In this document: positions 17,469-28,598 of the stretch, one piece after another
Layout of the letters: each line of letters opens with the position of its first letter
Position numbering within the stretch: the stretch's first letter is position 1
Assembly: GCF_000750955.1 (NCBI RefSeq)
Contig: NZ_CCEJ010000012.1
Coordinates: 1-64,000 of the forward strand
Origin: Criblamydia sequanensis CRIB-18
GTDB taxonomy: Bacteria > Chlamydiota > Chlamydiia > Chlamydiales > Criblamydiaceae
Reading direction: 5' to 3'
Length of the DNA stretch: 64,000 nucleotides
Position numbers and translations under genes: made by a program
Notes under the pieces: generated by a model
Told to the model about the DNA's origin: nothing
Database searches by the model: none
What the model saw: only the letters and a program-made list of their open reading frames with translations

Positions 17469-18578
17469 TTATCCAAGAAAACCCAATTTTATAAAAAGAT
17501 TTTCAAATACCTGAGTAAGATTAAGCCCTCTTAAAATGCCAATCCAAGCTTCTTCAGCAGCTTTTTGGAGAACACCTATCGAAGGCGGCTCCTTCATCGG
17601 GGAATTTTTCTTCTGATCCTTTAAATGGCGGTTCAAGAGATACTTAGAGGAAAAACCTTGATAGAGCAAGTGCTGATCCCGAAAGAAATAAACGATGTCC
17701 TCTAAAAAATGTTTATAGGTAGATGCCATTTGGGAAGCTATGCCCCCTTCAATTTCCTTTTCAAGGGAGAGCTTATCTTTAGCTTTTAATTCTTCCATTT
17801 GAAAGCCTTGCTCAATTTCCTTTCGAACCACTTCCCCAATCTCCTCTTTCATTTTATCAAAAAAAGAAGCCAGCTCCTGGCATTTTTTAGATAGCTCTCC
17901 ATAGGTTGAAAAGGGCTTTTTGGAAAGAAGCTCAAATAGAGAGGAATAAGGCTTGTGGTTTTCTTCTTTAAGAAATTTTAAGGCAAGTCCAATAGAGCCT
18001 CTTGATACAAGAGATAGTGTTTTAGCAAGATTTTCTTCGACCCCTTTTCTTTTTATTAAGTACTCCTCTACTTCATCTTCAATTAGAGCATTAAAATAAA
18101 GAGTTCGAAGCCTTGACTGAATGGTGCTTAATATATGCTCTTTCTGATCCGTAAGAAGAATAAAAAGAACCTTTTTTCCGGGTTCTTCAAAGGTTTTTAA
18201 AAGGGCATTCGCGCTTGTTGCAAGCATTCGGTGGGCCTCTTCAATAACGTAGACTTTATACTCTGACTCAAAAGGCGCATAGTTAACCTCGTCTTTTAAA
18301 GCCCGCATGGATTCGATGCTATGCATTCCCGATTTTCCCTCGGGAAGGAAGAGCCGGTAATCGGGATGATTCCCCTCTTTTACCTTCGTAATAGCCCCTT
18401 TGTTTTTTCCGCCGTCCGAAAGAACTAAAGCTGCAAGAGCTTCTGCGAATAGTTTTTTACCAATTCCGGACGCTCCATAAAACAAAAGGCAATGGCCAAG
18501 GGCCTTCTTCCTATAAGCATTTAATAAATACTTTTTAGCCTTTGGATTCCCGATAATGTCTGAAAATAACTCTTCCAT
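17469..18578 (-). CDS. holB: DNA polymerase III delta-prime subunit
   Basis: 369 residues starting at the ATG at 18576-18578 (MEELFSDIIGN); an upstream in-frame TTG was rejected because the family starts at this point. A P-loop GASGIGKK, the pattern of AAA+ clamp-loader subunits, TSANALLKTFEEPG and the sensor-type LLTDQKEHILSTIQSR segment mark it as HolB/DnaX-like; it is shorter and less conserved than DnaX and lacks a clear zinc motif. Position directly after tmk matches the holB position in Chlamydia. It helps load the beta clamp at the replication fork. Confidence 0.85.
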   Translation of the reverse strand: MEELFSDIIGNPKAKKYLLNAYRKKALGHCLLFYGASGIGKKLFAEALAALVLSDGGKNKGAITKVKEGNHPDYRLFLPEGKSGMHSIESMRALKDEVNYAPFESEYKVYVIEEAHRMLATSANALLKTFEEPGKKVLFILLTDQKEHILSTIQSRLRTLYFNALIEDEVEEYLIKRKGVEENLAKTLSLVSRGSIGLALKFLKEENHKPYSSLFELLSKKPFSTYGELSKKCQELASFFDKMKEEIGEVVRKEIEQGFQMEELKAKDKLSLEKEIEGGIASQMASTYKHFLEDIVYFFRDQHLLYQGFSSKYLLNRHLKDQKKNSPMKEPPSIGVLQKAAEEAWIGILRGLNLTQVFENLFIKLGFLG

Positions 18579-18619
18579 AAAACCCAAAACTTTCAAAAAA
18601 TTTGATTCGGCTGACTGAT

Positions 18620-19270
18620 TTAAGAAGTTCTTTTTAAAAATGGCTGAAGAATGCGAAGGCTTTTTTCAAGAACTACTTCTTTTGGAAACGAAGCATCGAT
18701 CACATGGATGCGATCAGCGTTTTCTTCTGCTAGAAAAAGAAGCGCTTTTCTAACCGACTCATGGAAAAATAAACCGGCATTCTCAATACGATCTTTTTCG
18801 CTAGGCTTTCCTTCGGCAAGTTCCCTTCTTTTTAAACCAAGCTCAGGGTCAAGGTCTAAAAAAAGAGTCAGATCAGGAAATACTCCCTGGCAGGCTAGAT
18901 GGCACTGATCTTCAACCAATTCTCTGCCAAGCCCTCTTGCTATACCCTGGTACGCAATTGTCGAGTCATTAAACCGATCGCAAAGAACTACCCTGCCCGA
19001 AATTAGGGCAGGTTTAATGACTTCTTCGATGTGTTGGGATCTGGATGCCAAGAATAAAAAAAGCTCAGCTAAAAGCCCGACCCGGAGGTCCTTTTTTTCT
19101 TCTAAAAGCAATTCTCTTACTTTTTCACCGAAAACTGTTCCCCCGGGTTCCCTTGTAACAAGGACGGAATAACCGCTATTGGTTAAAAACCGGTTCAATT
19201 CAGCGATGAGCGTCGATTTTCCGGACCCCTCGCCGCCTTCAATCGTAATGAAACGACCCGGAAAATTCAT
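18620..19270 (-). CDS. tmk: Thymidylate kinase
   Basis: 216 residues. P-loop GGEGSGKST (16-24 area), the DRF-type motif LCDRFNDSTIAYQG and the TREPGGT segment are intact. It phosphorylates dTMP to dTDP for DNA synthesis. Its ATG overlaps the gyrA stop by one base (TGATG), so it is translationally coupled to gyrA; the order gyrB-gyrA-tmk-holB is the chlamydial one. Confidence 0.95.
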   Translation of the reverse strand: MNFPGRFITIEGGEGSGKSTLIAELNRFLTNSGYSVLVTREPGGTVFGEKVRELLLEEKKDLRVGLLAELFLFLASRSQHIEEVIKPALISGRVVLCDRFNDSTIAYQGIARGLGRELVEDQCHLACQGVFPDLTLFLDLDPELGLKRRELAEGKPSEKDRIENAGLFFHESVRKALLFLAEENADRIHVIDASFPKEVVLEKSLRILQPFLKRTS

Positions 19271-21873
19271 CAGGTTTCTTCCTCTTCATCATCGTCAGAA
19301 GACGGAACTTCCTCTTCTTCGTCCTCGATTAACTCTTCGTCATCAAGAATTTCCTCTTCAAGCGCTTCCTCAGGAAGAGGTTCTATAGGAAGTTGTGAAT
19401 CGTCTTTCGGAGCTTCGCCTTCAGCTAAAGGCTCTTCGCTTCCGGCTACTTTTTGAACGGTTACAAGCGTGTCGTCTTTAAGGTTGACAAGCTTTACCCC
19501 TTGAGTATTTCGACCCATGACGCGAACGTTTTGCATGCTGATTCTTATCGTCTGGCCAAGCGAGGACATCATCACGATGCCATCTGTGTCTTCCACACAA
19601 AGAGCTGCAACCACATTGCCGTTTCTTTCGCTTGTTATAATCGATCTAACACCGCTTCCGCCGCGATTGGTTTGTCTAAAGTCCTCAACGTTGGAGCGCT
19701 TTCCAAAACCATTTTCAGAAACAACAAGAACGGTTTCATTGCCATTGACCACTTCAACCCCGACGATTCTATCTTCGGCATTCTTTAAAGTTGCGCCGCG
19801 AACCCCTCTCGCTGTTCTTCCCATAGGTCTTACTTTGGATTCATCAAAGCGAACAGCCATCCCGTGGTGGGTGAACAGCATCACTTGTTGATCTTTCTTA
19901 ACAAGGCGGGCTGCAATCAAGCGATCCCCTTCATCGATAGAAAGAGCGTAAATCCCTTTTCTTCTCGGGTTGCTGAATTGATCAAGCCCTGTTTTTTTGA
20001 CGACCCCTTTCTCAGTTGCCATAATAATGCAAGCTTCATCATCAAAGCCTTGGGTGCTTAAAACAGTGGCAATCTTTTCCCCTTCTTTCAAGTCTTCGAG
20101 CAAGTTGATAAGCGGTTTTCCTTTTGCTTTTCGAGACGCTTCCGGAATTTGCCAGACTTTAAGCCAATAACATCTTCCGAGGGTTGTGAAGATAAGAAGG
20201 TCTTTATGCATCGAAGCGACATAGATCCCCTTAATAGCATCATCTTCTCGTTTTAATTGAACCCCGGCAACACCAAGACCGCCTCTTTTTTGTTCTTTGA
20301 AAGTATCGATCGGCATGCGCTTAATGTAATCGTCTTCTGAAATCGTTATTAAAACAGATTCATCAGCGATTAAATCTTCCATCGCCACATCGCTTTCAAA
20401 AGGAATGATTTTTGTGCAGCGCTCTTTTTTAGCTGATTTTAGAATTTCATCAAGCTCTTCCCGAATGATATCTTTAACCATTTCCTCGCTTGATAATACA
20501 GACTTCAAATGAGCGATTTTTTTGAGGAGTTCTTGATATTCATTATTAATTTTATCGTGCTCAAGACCGGTTAACTGGTAAAGGCGAAGGTCTAAGACAG
20601 CGTGCGCTTGCTTATCTGTAAAGCCATAGCGTTTAATTAACTCTATTTTAGCTTCTTCTCTTGAAGCGCTTGATCGGATAAGTTTAACGACATCATCAAG
20701 GTTGGCTATCGCTTTTAGATAACCTTCTAAAATATGAGCTCTAGCTTCCGCTTTTTCAAGTTCAAATCTGGTTCTTCTTCGAATGACTTCTATCCTATGA
20801 TCCACCCATGCCAAGATAAGAGGGCGTACTCCCATGGTTCTTGGAAGTCCTCTATCCAGGGCAAGCATGTTGCAGCCGAAAGTCACTTGCAGATCACTGT
20901 ATTTATAAAGCTGGTTGATAATGATATCAGGAAGCTCGCCTTTTTTAAGATCAATTGAAATGCGGAGGCCATCTTTGTCCGATTCATCTCGTAGATCGGA
21001 AATACCTGTCACTTGTTTGTTATTGATCAGTTCAGCGATCTGCTCAATAAGCCTTGATTTGTTGACGTTATAGGGGATTTCATCAATGATGATTTTTTCC
21101 CTATCAGGGTTGGAATCATCTTGTTCAACGTGCAGAGCGCCTCTCAAGCATATTTTTCCACGGCCTGTTTGATAAGCTTCGTGGATGCCTCTTACACCGC
21201 AAATAATGCCCCCTGTTGGAAAATCAGGCCCCGGCATAACTCTAAGGATTTCTTCATTGGAGGTATTCGGATTTTCGAGCAAAAGAAGAGTGGCTTGCAC
21301 AACTTCCCTAAGATTATGCGGCGGAATGTTTGTGGCCATGCCCACCGCAATCCCTGAGGATCCATTGCAAAGAAGGTTCGGGAATTTAGCCGGAAAAACG
21401 ACAGGCTCAAGCTTAGTCTCATCATAGTTTGGGGTCATGTCGACCGTTTGCTTGTCGAGGTCTTCCATGAGATGTACGGCAGACTGGGTCAAGCGAGCCT
21501 CTGTATAACGCATAGCGGCCGGCGGGTCGCCGTCAATGGATCCAAAGTTACCTTGTCCATCCACTAACGTGTAACGCATCGCCCAGGGCTGCGCCATTCT
21601 AACAAGCGTCGGATAGATTACTTGCTCGCCGTGCGGGTGATAATCCCCTGAAGTGTCGCCGGATATTTTAGCGCACTTACGATACTTAGCCGAGGGCCCG
21701 AGATTAAGCTGGCGCATTGCAAAAAGAATCCTGCGCTGCGAGGGCTTTAGACCATCTCTTGCATCGGGTAAGGCTCTTGCGATGATGACAGACATCGAAT
21801 AGCGGAGGTAGCTGTCTTTCATCTCATCTTCAATGTTACGCGGGATGATATGTTCTTCTTCAAAATAAGACAT
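19270..21873 (-). CDS. gyrA: DNA gyrase subunit A
   Basis: 867 residues. The breakage-reunion domain has the catalytic tyrosine Tyr123 (MRYTEARL). The GyrA box in the C-terminal domain is EQKRGGLG, a slight variant of QRRGGKG, so this is the gyrase and not the ParC paralogue; six-bladed repeats follow (VRPMGRTARGVRGA and VRVMGRNTQGVKL). The chain ends in a long acidic tail of Asp and Glu. The quinolone region reads HGEQVIYP: Gln84 and Pro88 stand at the positions of Ser83 and Asp87 of E. coli. It sits 30 bases after gyrB and overlaps tmk. Confidence 0.97.
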   Translation of the reverse strand: MSYFEEEHIIPRNIEDEMKDSYLRYSMSVIIARALPDARDGLKPSQRRILFAMRQLNLGPSAKYRKCAKISGDTSGDYHPHGEQVIYPTLVRMAQPWAMRYTLVDGQGNFGSIDGDPPAAMRYTEARLTQSAVHLMEDLDKQTVDMTPNYDETKLEPVVFPAKFPNLLCNGSSGIAVGMATNIPPHNLREVVQATLLLLENPNTSNEEILRVMPGPDFPTGGIICGVRGIHEAYQTGRGKICLRGALHVEQDDSNPDREKIIIDEIPYNVNKSRLIEQIAELINNKQVTGISDLRDESDKDGLRISIDLKKGELPDIIINQLYKYSDLQVTFGCNMLALDRGLPRTMGVRPLILAWVDHRIEVIRRRTRFELEKAEARAHILEGYLKAIANLDDVVKLIRSSASREEAKIELIKRYGFTDKQAHAVLDLRLYQLTGLEHDKINNEYQELLKKIAHLKSVLSSEEMVKDIIREELDEILKSAKKERCTKIIPFESDVAMEDLIADESVLITISEDDYIKRMPIDTFKEQKRGGLGVAGVQLKREDDAIKGIYVASMHKDLLIFTTLGRCYWLKVWQIPEASRKAKGKPLINLLEDLKEGEKIATVLSTQGFDDEACIIMATEKGVVKKTGLDQFSNPRRKGIYALSIDEGDRLIAARLVKKDQQVMLFTHHGMAVRFDESKVRPMGRTARGVRGATLKNAEDRIVGVEVVNGNETVLVVSENGFGKRSNVEDFRQTNRGGSGVRSIITSERNGNVVAALCVEDTDGIVMMSSLGQTIRISMQNVRVMGRNTQGVKLVNLKDDTLVTVQKVAGSEEPLAEGEAPKDDSQLPIEPLPEEALEEEILDDEELIEDEEEEVPSSDDDEEEET

Positions 21874-21903
21874 GGATACTAGCGCGGCTCCAAAGGGTTA
21901 AAA

Positions 21904-24456
<2,553 letters not shown>

Positions 24457-24786
24457 TTATCCGATTCGAAAAACGATTTCTCGGATGCCGGAAGCTGGAA
24501 ATTGTTGCTGTAGTTTAGCTAAGAGTTTGCCTTTCTCATACTGGTTGAGAAGACTTAGTAATGTTGAGTGTTTTACTCTGACTGTTAAAGTGCCCGCTTT
24601 AAACGATTCTGCACGTGTTCTTCCCGCGTGACCGGCACCTATGATTTCAGGCCAGGTGCGCAAAATTTCGTCGGGTTGTTTATGCCTTGCTTCATCCACT
24701 TTCGCTTTAAGTTCTTTCAACACATCTTTAATCTGATGCGTTGTAAGACGTGTCCCGTCATAATTTTTCGGGTTTCGGCGGGTCAT
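24457..24786 (-). CDS. dciA: DciA-like protein (DUF721)
   Basis: 109 residues. The helix-turn pattern ILRTWPEIIGAGHAGRTRAE and LTVRVKHSTLLSLLNQYEKGKLL is that of the DUF721 family, whose studied members (DciA) help the replicative helicase DnaB onto DNA in bacteria without DnaC. It is the first gene of the gyrase operon; a DUF721 gene stands at the same place next to gyrB in Chlamydia. A good promoter lies just upstream. Confidence 0.85.
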   Translation of the reverse strand: MTRRNPKNYDGTRLTTHQIKDVLKELKAKVDEARHKQPDEILRTWPEIIGAGHAGRTRAESFKAGTLTVRVKHSTLLSLLNQYEKGKLLAKLQQQFPASGIREIVFRIG

Positions 24787-25105
24787 TTAATGTCCGGGTG
24801 ATTTATTGTTTTTTAAGATAAGATTATACCTGTTTTCCCTCTCATAATCAAGCGATTTTATGCCTCATTTTTTATCAAAATTTTAACATTTTTAATCTAA
24901 ATATTTAATCCTTATGAGAGAGGCATTTAAAATGCAAAAAACCATTTCATTCCCTATTTAAAAGCAACTTTTATTTGTACAAAATAAACCTTTCCAATCA
25001 AACAATATTAATAATGCATTAAGACAATAGTTTCTATTAAGTTATTATGTAAATTTTTTAATTTATTATATAATGATAGATATAAATAATTAGGGATCTT
25101 TTTAT
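24787..25105. other. Divergent intergenic region between dciA and the protease gene
   Basis: 319 bases without a gene, very AT-rich. It holds the dciA promoter (listed separately), a 9-base inverted repeat CTCTCATAA (24839-24847) and TTATGAGAG (24912-24920) whose left arm lies in the spacer of that promoter, and a TATAAT at 25069-25074 that may be the -10 box of the plus-strand gene at 25106, with no clear -35. No RNA gene recognised. Confidence 0.5.
24823..24851 (-). promoter_or_regulatory. Promoter of the dciA-gyrB-gyrA-tmk-holB operon
   Basis: On the minus strand a -35 box TTGATT (24846-24851) and a -10 box TATAAT (24823-24828) are separated by exactly 17 bases. This fits the main chlamydial sigma-70-type factor (sigma66). 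The predicted start gives a leader of about 30 bases before the dciA ATG. Confidence 0.65.
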
Positions 25106-27328
25106 ATGGAAATTTCCAGATCTTTCGTTATTGGCAATGCTAACAGCTCAAATCAAACTGAATTACGAAAAGAGGTTGAAGCGACCCTTGATGTTATCCA
25201 AAACCTTGCAAAGGATAGCCTTGCCGGTCTTTCCAAACAAGATGAGGCGGAGCTGCATAAATTAGAAAGCAAATTAAAAAAAGCTTTAAGCGGTGATCTA
25301 TCTCAAAAGGGGATCCAAAAAATACAGGCCTTAATCACAAATTCTGCCGTTTTCATTAAAGAAGTAATAAATGAGAACCCGTCTCTTTCAATCGAAGGCC
25401 TTGAAAAATGGAAGGCTCTTTCAAAAGAGCTTCAAAAAGCCGCAATAAAGGAGGAGCCTAGTTTAAGCGAACTTTGCAAAGGTGAGAATGTAGTTGATGG
25501 TCTTAATCAAGTCGCTGTTTTGAATCAATATGAGGACACAACCGAATCCGGCTTTGAAAATTGCGGCTTCCATTCGCTAAAAAATGCTCTCATTGTGCAA
25601 GCTAAAGGAGAGCTTGGCGATGAAATTCAACAAATGCTAGAGGACCCTAAAGTTTTTATGGCATTCTATGATAGCTATTGCGCTCCCTTGCTTGAAAATT
25701 TACCTAAAGGAAAAAAAGACGCTACCCTTCCTTTACTTCGAGACGCTATAAAGTTAGCCGTCCAAGATAAAAATCCTCCCTTTTCTTTAAAAACCTTAAT
25801 CGAAGCTCTTAAAAGCCAAGACCCCCCCGCCCTTTTACTTATCTCTACTTCAAATGGAGAGGAAACAGGCGACCCCTTATTTTTACCAATTGATGTCAAC
25901 GATACCGCCGAATATCAAAAATTAATCGATTTTGCTTCTAAAGAAGGTCCAAGCCATTTGTCGTGCGTTTTGGGAAACCAACAATTAGGACATTGGTATG
26001 TTCTTCATTTTGAAAAAGATAAGGAAGGCAACGTAAAGAGTTTCGGCTTAGACTCCATGACAAATGATCATGATATTTTGGGGGAATTTTCCTCTCTTGC
26101 GAAAATGAATTCCTTACTTTTAAAGGCTTTTCAAAACCCTGACATTTTGCAAAAAGCTGCCTATCAACCTATCGATGATCTTTTATCTACTAGGGGAAGT
26201 TGGGTGGATTCCAATGGACGGGTAGACTCGCAAGAATCCTTCAAAAGCTTGCTTGACGAAACCCCAAACCCTCACTTTGCAAGTGAAAACACACCCACCG
26301 GATCAAATCTTGAAAGAATTCTCGCCACTTGCCATAGAGCTATTCAATTTCTTCAAGCCAACCAACTCCTCGACAATGACGATTATGAACTGCAAAGTAA
26401 AATTGCCGATATTGATAGACTTTTGACTTTTTACGGGCAAAATCTAGGAAGTGATCCTAAATATTCCCTCTTAAACACAGATAAAGCAACTTTAGATGCC
26501 CACAATAAAAGAGAGGCGCTTGTAGATCATATTTTTGATGAAGCGATCACTTTTATAGAAGGTAAAAAGCATGAATTAAACAGTTATGAATATGAGCAAA
26601 ACCTGACTCTTTTCACCGAGATGAGAAACATTTATCATAAAAGAAAAGGGCTTTCTTCAATATCTCGCGAAGAAGATCGATTGAAAGAGCTCAATCAAGA
26701 AAGCAAAGCAAAAGGCATAGAAGACGGTTTTATCAATGGAACTACCCCATCTCAGATAGAAGGGTCTGTCATAGCTCGAGTAAGCACTCTATTAAGCACT
26801 TATCAACAAGCGAAAAAAACCAATTCGATGAATCGCTTTTTTAAAGTAGTTTCTCAAGGAGATGGTTGTCTTACAGGCCGCATGGGAAGAGTGGCGGCTT
26901 ATAAAGCTGAGTTATCAGGTTTTGGAGAAGTTAAAGAAGCGATCGAGCGGGAAAAAGTTGCTCAGCCTCCCGTTTATGCCCTCCAACAATTTTTCGAGCA
27001 AAGAACGGATACCGATAACGACGACGCTGAACCCATAGCTGACCAAATCAATTCTTTTAAAATTGAGGATCTAAACGATGAGACAACACTTGAGGAAATG
27101 GCTTCCCAATTTCAAATATACTGCAAAGGCGAACTTTCAAAATCTTTTAGACTATTCTTAGTTGAGCAAAATATTATCAAAGAGGATGATCCGCAAAAAA
27201 TCGATTGGGCAGCGGCTCTTCAAAAAATGATTGATTTAAAAGAGTTTAGGGTTTGGGTAGAAAGCGCTAAGAAGCAAGCTATTAAATCTCTTTTAGAATT
27301 GCAGGAAATGGACCTGCCAAGGCAATAA
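25106..27328 (+). CDS. Predicted papain-fold cysteine protease with Cys-His-Asp triad, 740 aa
   Basis: ATG start with AGGGATC upstream. After an N-terminal helical region (1-130) come ENCGFHSLKNALI (Cys153) and, 140 residues later, LGHWYVLHFEKD (His296) and FGLDSM (Asp316). The order Cys, His, Asp, the small residue plus aromatic after Cys, and G-H-W-Y at the start of a strand are those of papain-like peptidases such as Josephin-type deubiquitinases or the UFSP/ATG4 group. The C-terminal 350 residues are helical and unrecognised. No signal peptide. A host-directed ubiquitin-like protease is a reasonable inference but is not shown; other transferases of the same fold are possible. Stand-alone gene next to the ankyrin pair. 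Confidence 0.6.
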   Translation: MEISRSFVIGNANSSNQTELRKEVEATLDVIQNLAKDSLAGLSKQDEAELHKLESKLKKALSGDLSQKGIQKIQALITNSAVFIKEVINENPSLSIEGLEKWKALSKELQKAAIKEEPSLSELCKGENVVDGLNQVAVLNQYEDTTESGFENCGFHSLKNALIVQAKGELGDEIQQMLEDPKVFMAFYDSYCAPLLENLPKGKKDATLPLLRDAIKLAVQDKNPPFSLKTLIEALKSQDPPALLLISTSNGEETGDPLFLPIDVNDTAEYQKLIDFASKEGPSHLSCVLGNQQLGHWYVLHFEKDKEGNVKSFGLDSMTNDHDILGEFSSLAKMNSLLLKAFQNPDILQKAAYQPIDDLLSTRGSWVDSNGRVDSQESFKSLLDETPNPHFASENTPTGSNLERILATCHRAIQFLQANQLLDNDDYELQSKIADIDRLLTFYGQNLGSDPKYSLLNTDKATLDAHNKREALVDHIFDEAITFIEGKKHELNSYEYEQNLTLFTEMRNIYHKRKGLSSISREEDRLKELNQESKAKGIEDGFINGTTPSQIEGSVIARVSTLLSTYQQAKKTNSMNRFFKVVSQGDGCLTGRMGRVAAYKAELSGFGEVKEAIEREKVAQPPVYALQQFFEQRTDTDNDDAEPIADQINSFKIEDLNDETTLEEMASQFQIYCKGELSKSFRLFLVEQNIIKEDDPQKIDWAAALQKMIDLKEFRVWVESAKKQAIKSLLELQEMDLPRQ

Positions 27329-27346
27329 ATTAGGCTTATCCGGATG

Positions 27347-27814
27347 TTATTGAAGCATTTGTTGAATTTCTGCATCGGAAGCTAGTTGAATTGCTTTTTT
27401 TCCGCTCAAAGTTAAACATTCGAGGTCCGCATTAGGATGCATTAAGATAATTTTTAAAGCGGTTTTCTTTGAATGAAGCGCTGCCCAGTGCAAAGGGGTT
27501 TTCCCTTGTACGAAAACATTAGGGTTTTCTTCAGCCCTTAGAAGGAACTTTAAGCCCGTATAATCATCCATCAGTATGCATGCTTTAAAGTTAAAACTAG
27601 GGTCGGACTTTCTTTTTTCGATATAGGCATTATTCGTTTCCAACCGATGAAAAAGTGAACGTAAAACTTTTTCAACCAAAGGTTTCAAACCGGGATTTTC
27701 CTCTCCGATTTTTTTAACGGTTTCTATATTTTCTTGCAAGACATGGTTGTATAAACCACTTTCATCTTTATTAAGAGATAAAACCATGTTTTTTAAAGTT
27801 ACTTCTAGACTCAT
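27347..27814 (-). CDS. Small ankyrin-repeat protein, 155 aa
   Basis: Residues about 75-150 hold two to three ankyrin repeats, clearest at KTPLHWAALHSKKTALKIIL and LECLTLSGKKAIQLASDAEI. The N-terminal 70 residues are helical and unrecognised. Its ATG overlaps the stop of the preceding gene (ATGA), so the two are translated together and may act as one unit. Convergent with the protease gene, from whose stop it is 18 bases away. Partner-binding protein; target unknown. Confidence 0.7.
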   Translation of the reverse strand: MSLEVTLKNMVLSLNKDESGLYNHVLQENIETVKKIGEENPGLKPLVEKVLRSLFHRLETNNAYIEKRKSDPSFNFKACILMDDYTGLKFLLRAEENPNVFVQGKTPLHWAALHSKKTALKIILMHPNADLECLTLSGKKAIQLASDAEIQQMLQ

Positions 27815-28452
27815 GATACCACAAATTCACAAGCTCTTTTCAAAATGATCGAGCCGTTTGGCTCTGATAACATCTTAAAAAGAGACTCATCTTCAACGGT
27901 TGTTAGATAAATTTTTAGATCTTCGAGAGAAGGAAGCTTTGTAGTTTTATTTTGTTCCATCCACTCGTAGATGACATTTTCAATAAGGTTCGCTTCTCTG
28001 TCAAAAGACGTAGTGTAGTTAAAATAAAGATCGCTATAAACCCCTGTCGCTTGTCGAAGGTATTCACTCATGGTATTAATCCTGCCATTAAAACAAGGGG
28101 GACCCATAAAAGCATACTTAAAGAAAAGGGGAAGACGATCTTTTTCTTTCTCATTGGAATAGATAAAAACAAAATCTTTAATACGTGTATCAAGCGAAGA
28201 GATGATTTTTTGTCTACTGGATCCCGGAATTAAACCCGGTTCTGCAATTAGATGAGTCTTAAAGGTAATGAGGTTGTTTCGTAGATCCTCATTTGAAATT
28301 GAGACTAACTCAGACTCTATTTCCAGTAAAATTTTAAGAGCCACAATCGTTTCTTTAGCGTATCGGTATTCCGTCACAGAAAGCTGATCTTTTAATTTAT
28401 CCAGCTCTTCAAGTGAAACGTTAATAATCTGCATTCTCTCTAAGGGTTCCAT
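27811..28452 (-). CDS. Hypothetical protein, 213 aa, coupled to an ankyrin protein
   Basis: ATG start with ACGAGGA seven bases upstream and a likely promoter at 28473-28500. The protein is helical, Leu/Glu-rich, without signal peptide; a short aromatic stretch (FFKYAFMGPPCFNGRINTM) stands out at about 113-131 and may mark a conserved core. No domain recognised. The downstream ankyrin protein overlaps by four bases, so the pair resembles a split version of a longer helical-plus-ankyrin protein. Confidence 0.65.
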   Translation of the reverse strand: MEPLERMQIINVSLEELDKLKDQLSVTEYRYAKETIVALKILLEIESELVSISNEDLRNNLITFKTHLIAEPGLIPGSSRQKIISSLDTRIKDFVFIYSNEKEKDRLPLFFKYAFMGPPCFNGRINTMSEYLRQATGVYSDLYFNYTTSFDREANLIENVIYEWMEQNKTTKLPSLEDLKIYLTTVEDESLFKMLSEPNGSIILKRACEFVVS

Positions 28453-28472
28453 AAATCCTCGTAAAAAGAACT

Positions 28473-28500
28473 ATAATACTTAAATTTTAAATGATTGTAA
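28473..28500 (-). promoter_or_regulatory. Probable promoter of the ankyrin operon
   Basis: Minus-strand -35 TTACAA (28495-28500) and -10 TATTAT (28473-28478) with 16 bases between, about 20 bases before the start codon at 28452. The surrounding AT richness lowers confidence. Confidence 0.4.
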
Positions 28501-28598
28501 ATTACAAATTAAGATTTTATTAAGAATTTAGAACTACCCTTACTAATTATAGTTAAATTAACTTTCTTCAATATTTCAATTCAAAAAGTAAAGATTTT

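Noticed and set aside
19453-19891. Plus-strand frames of more than 100 residues inside gyrA
   Set aside because: They lie entirely antisense to the conserved GyrA C-terminal domain and have no family resemblance.
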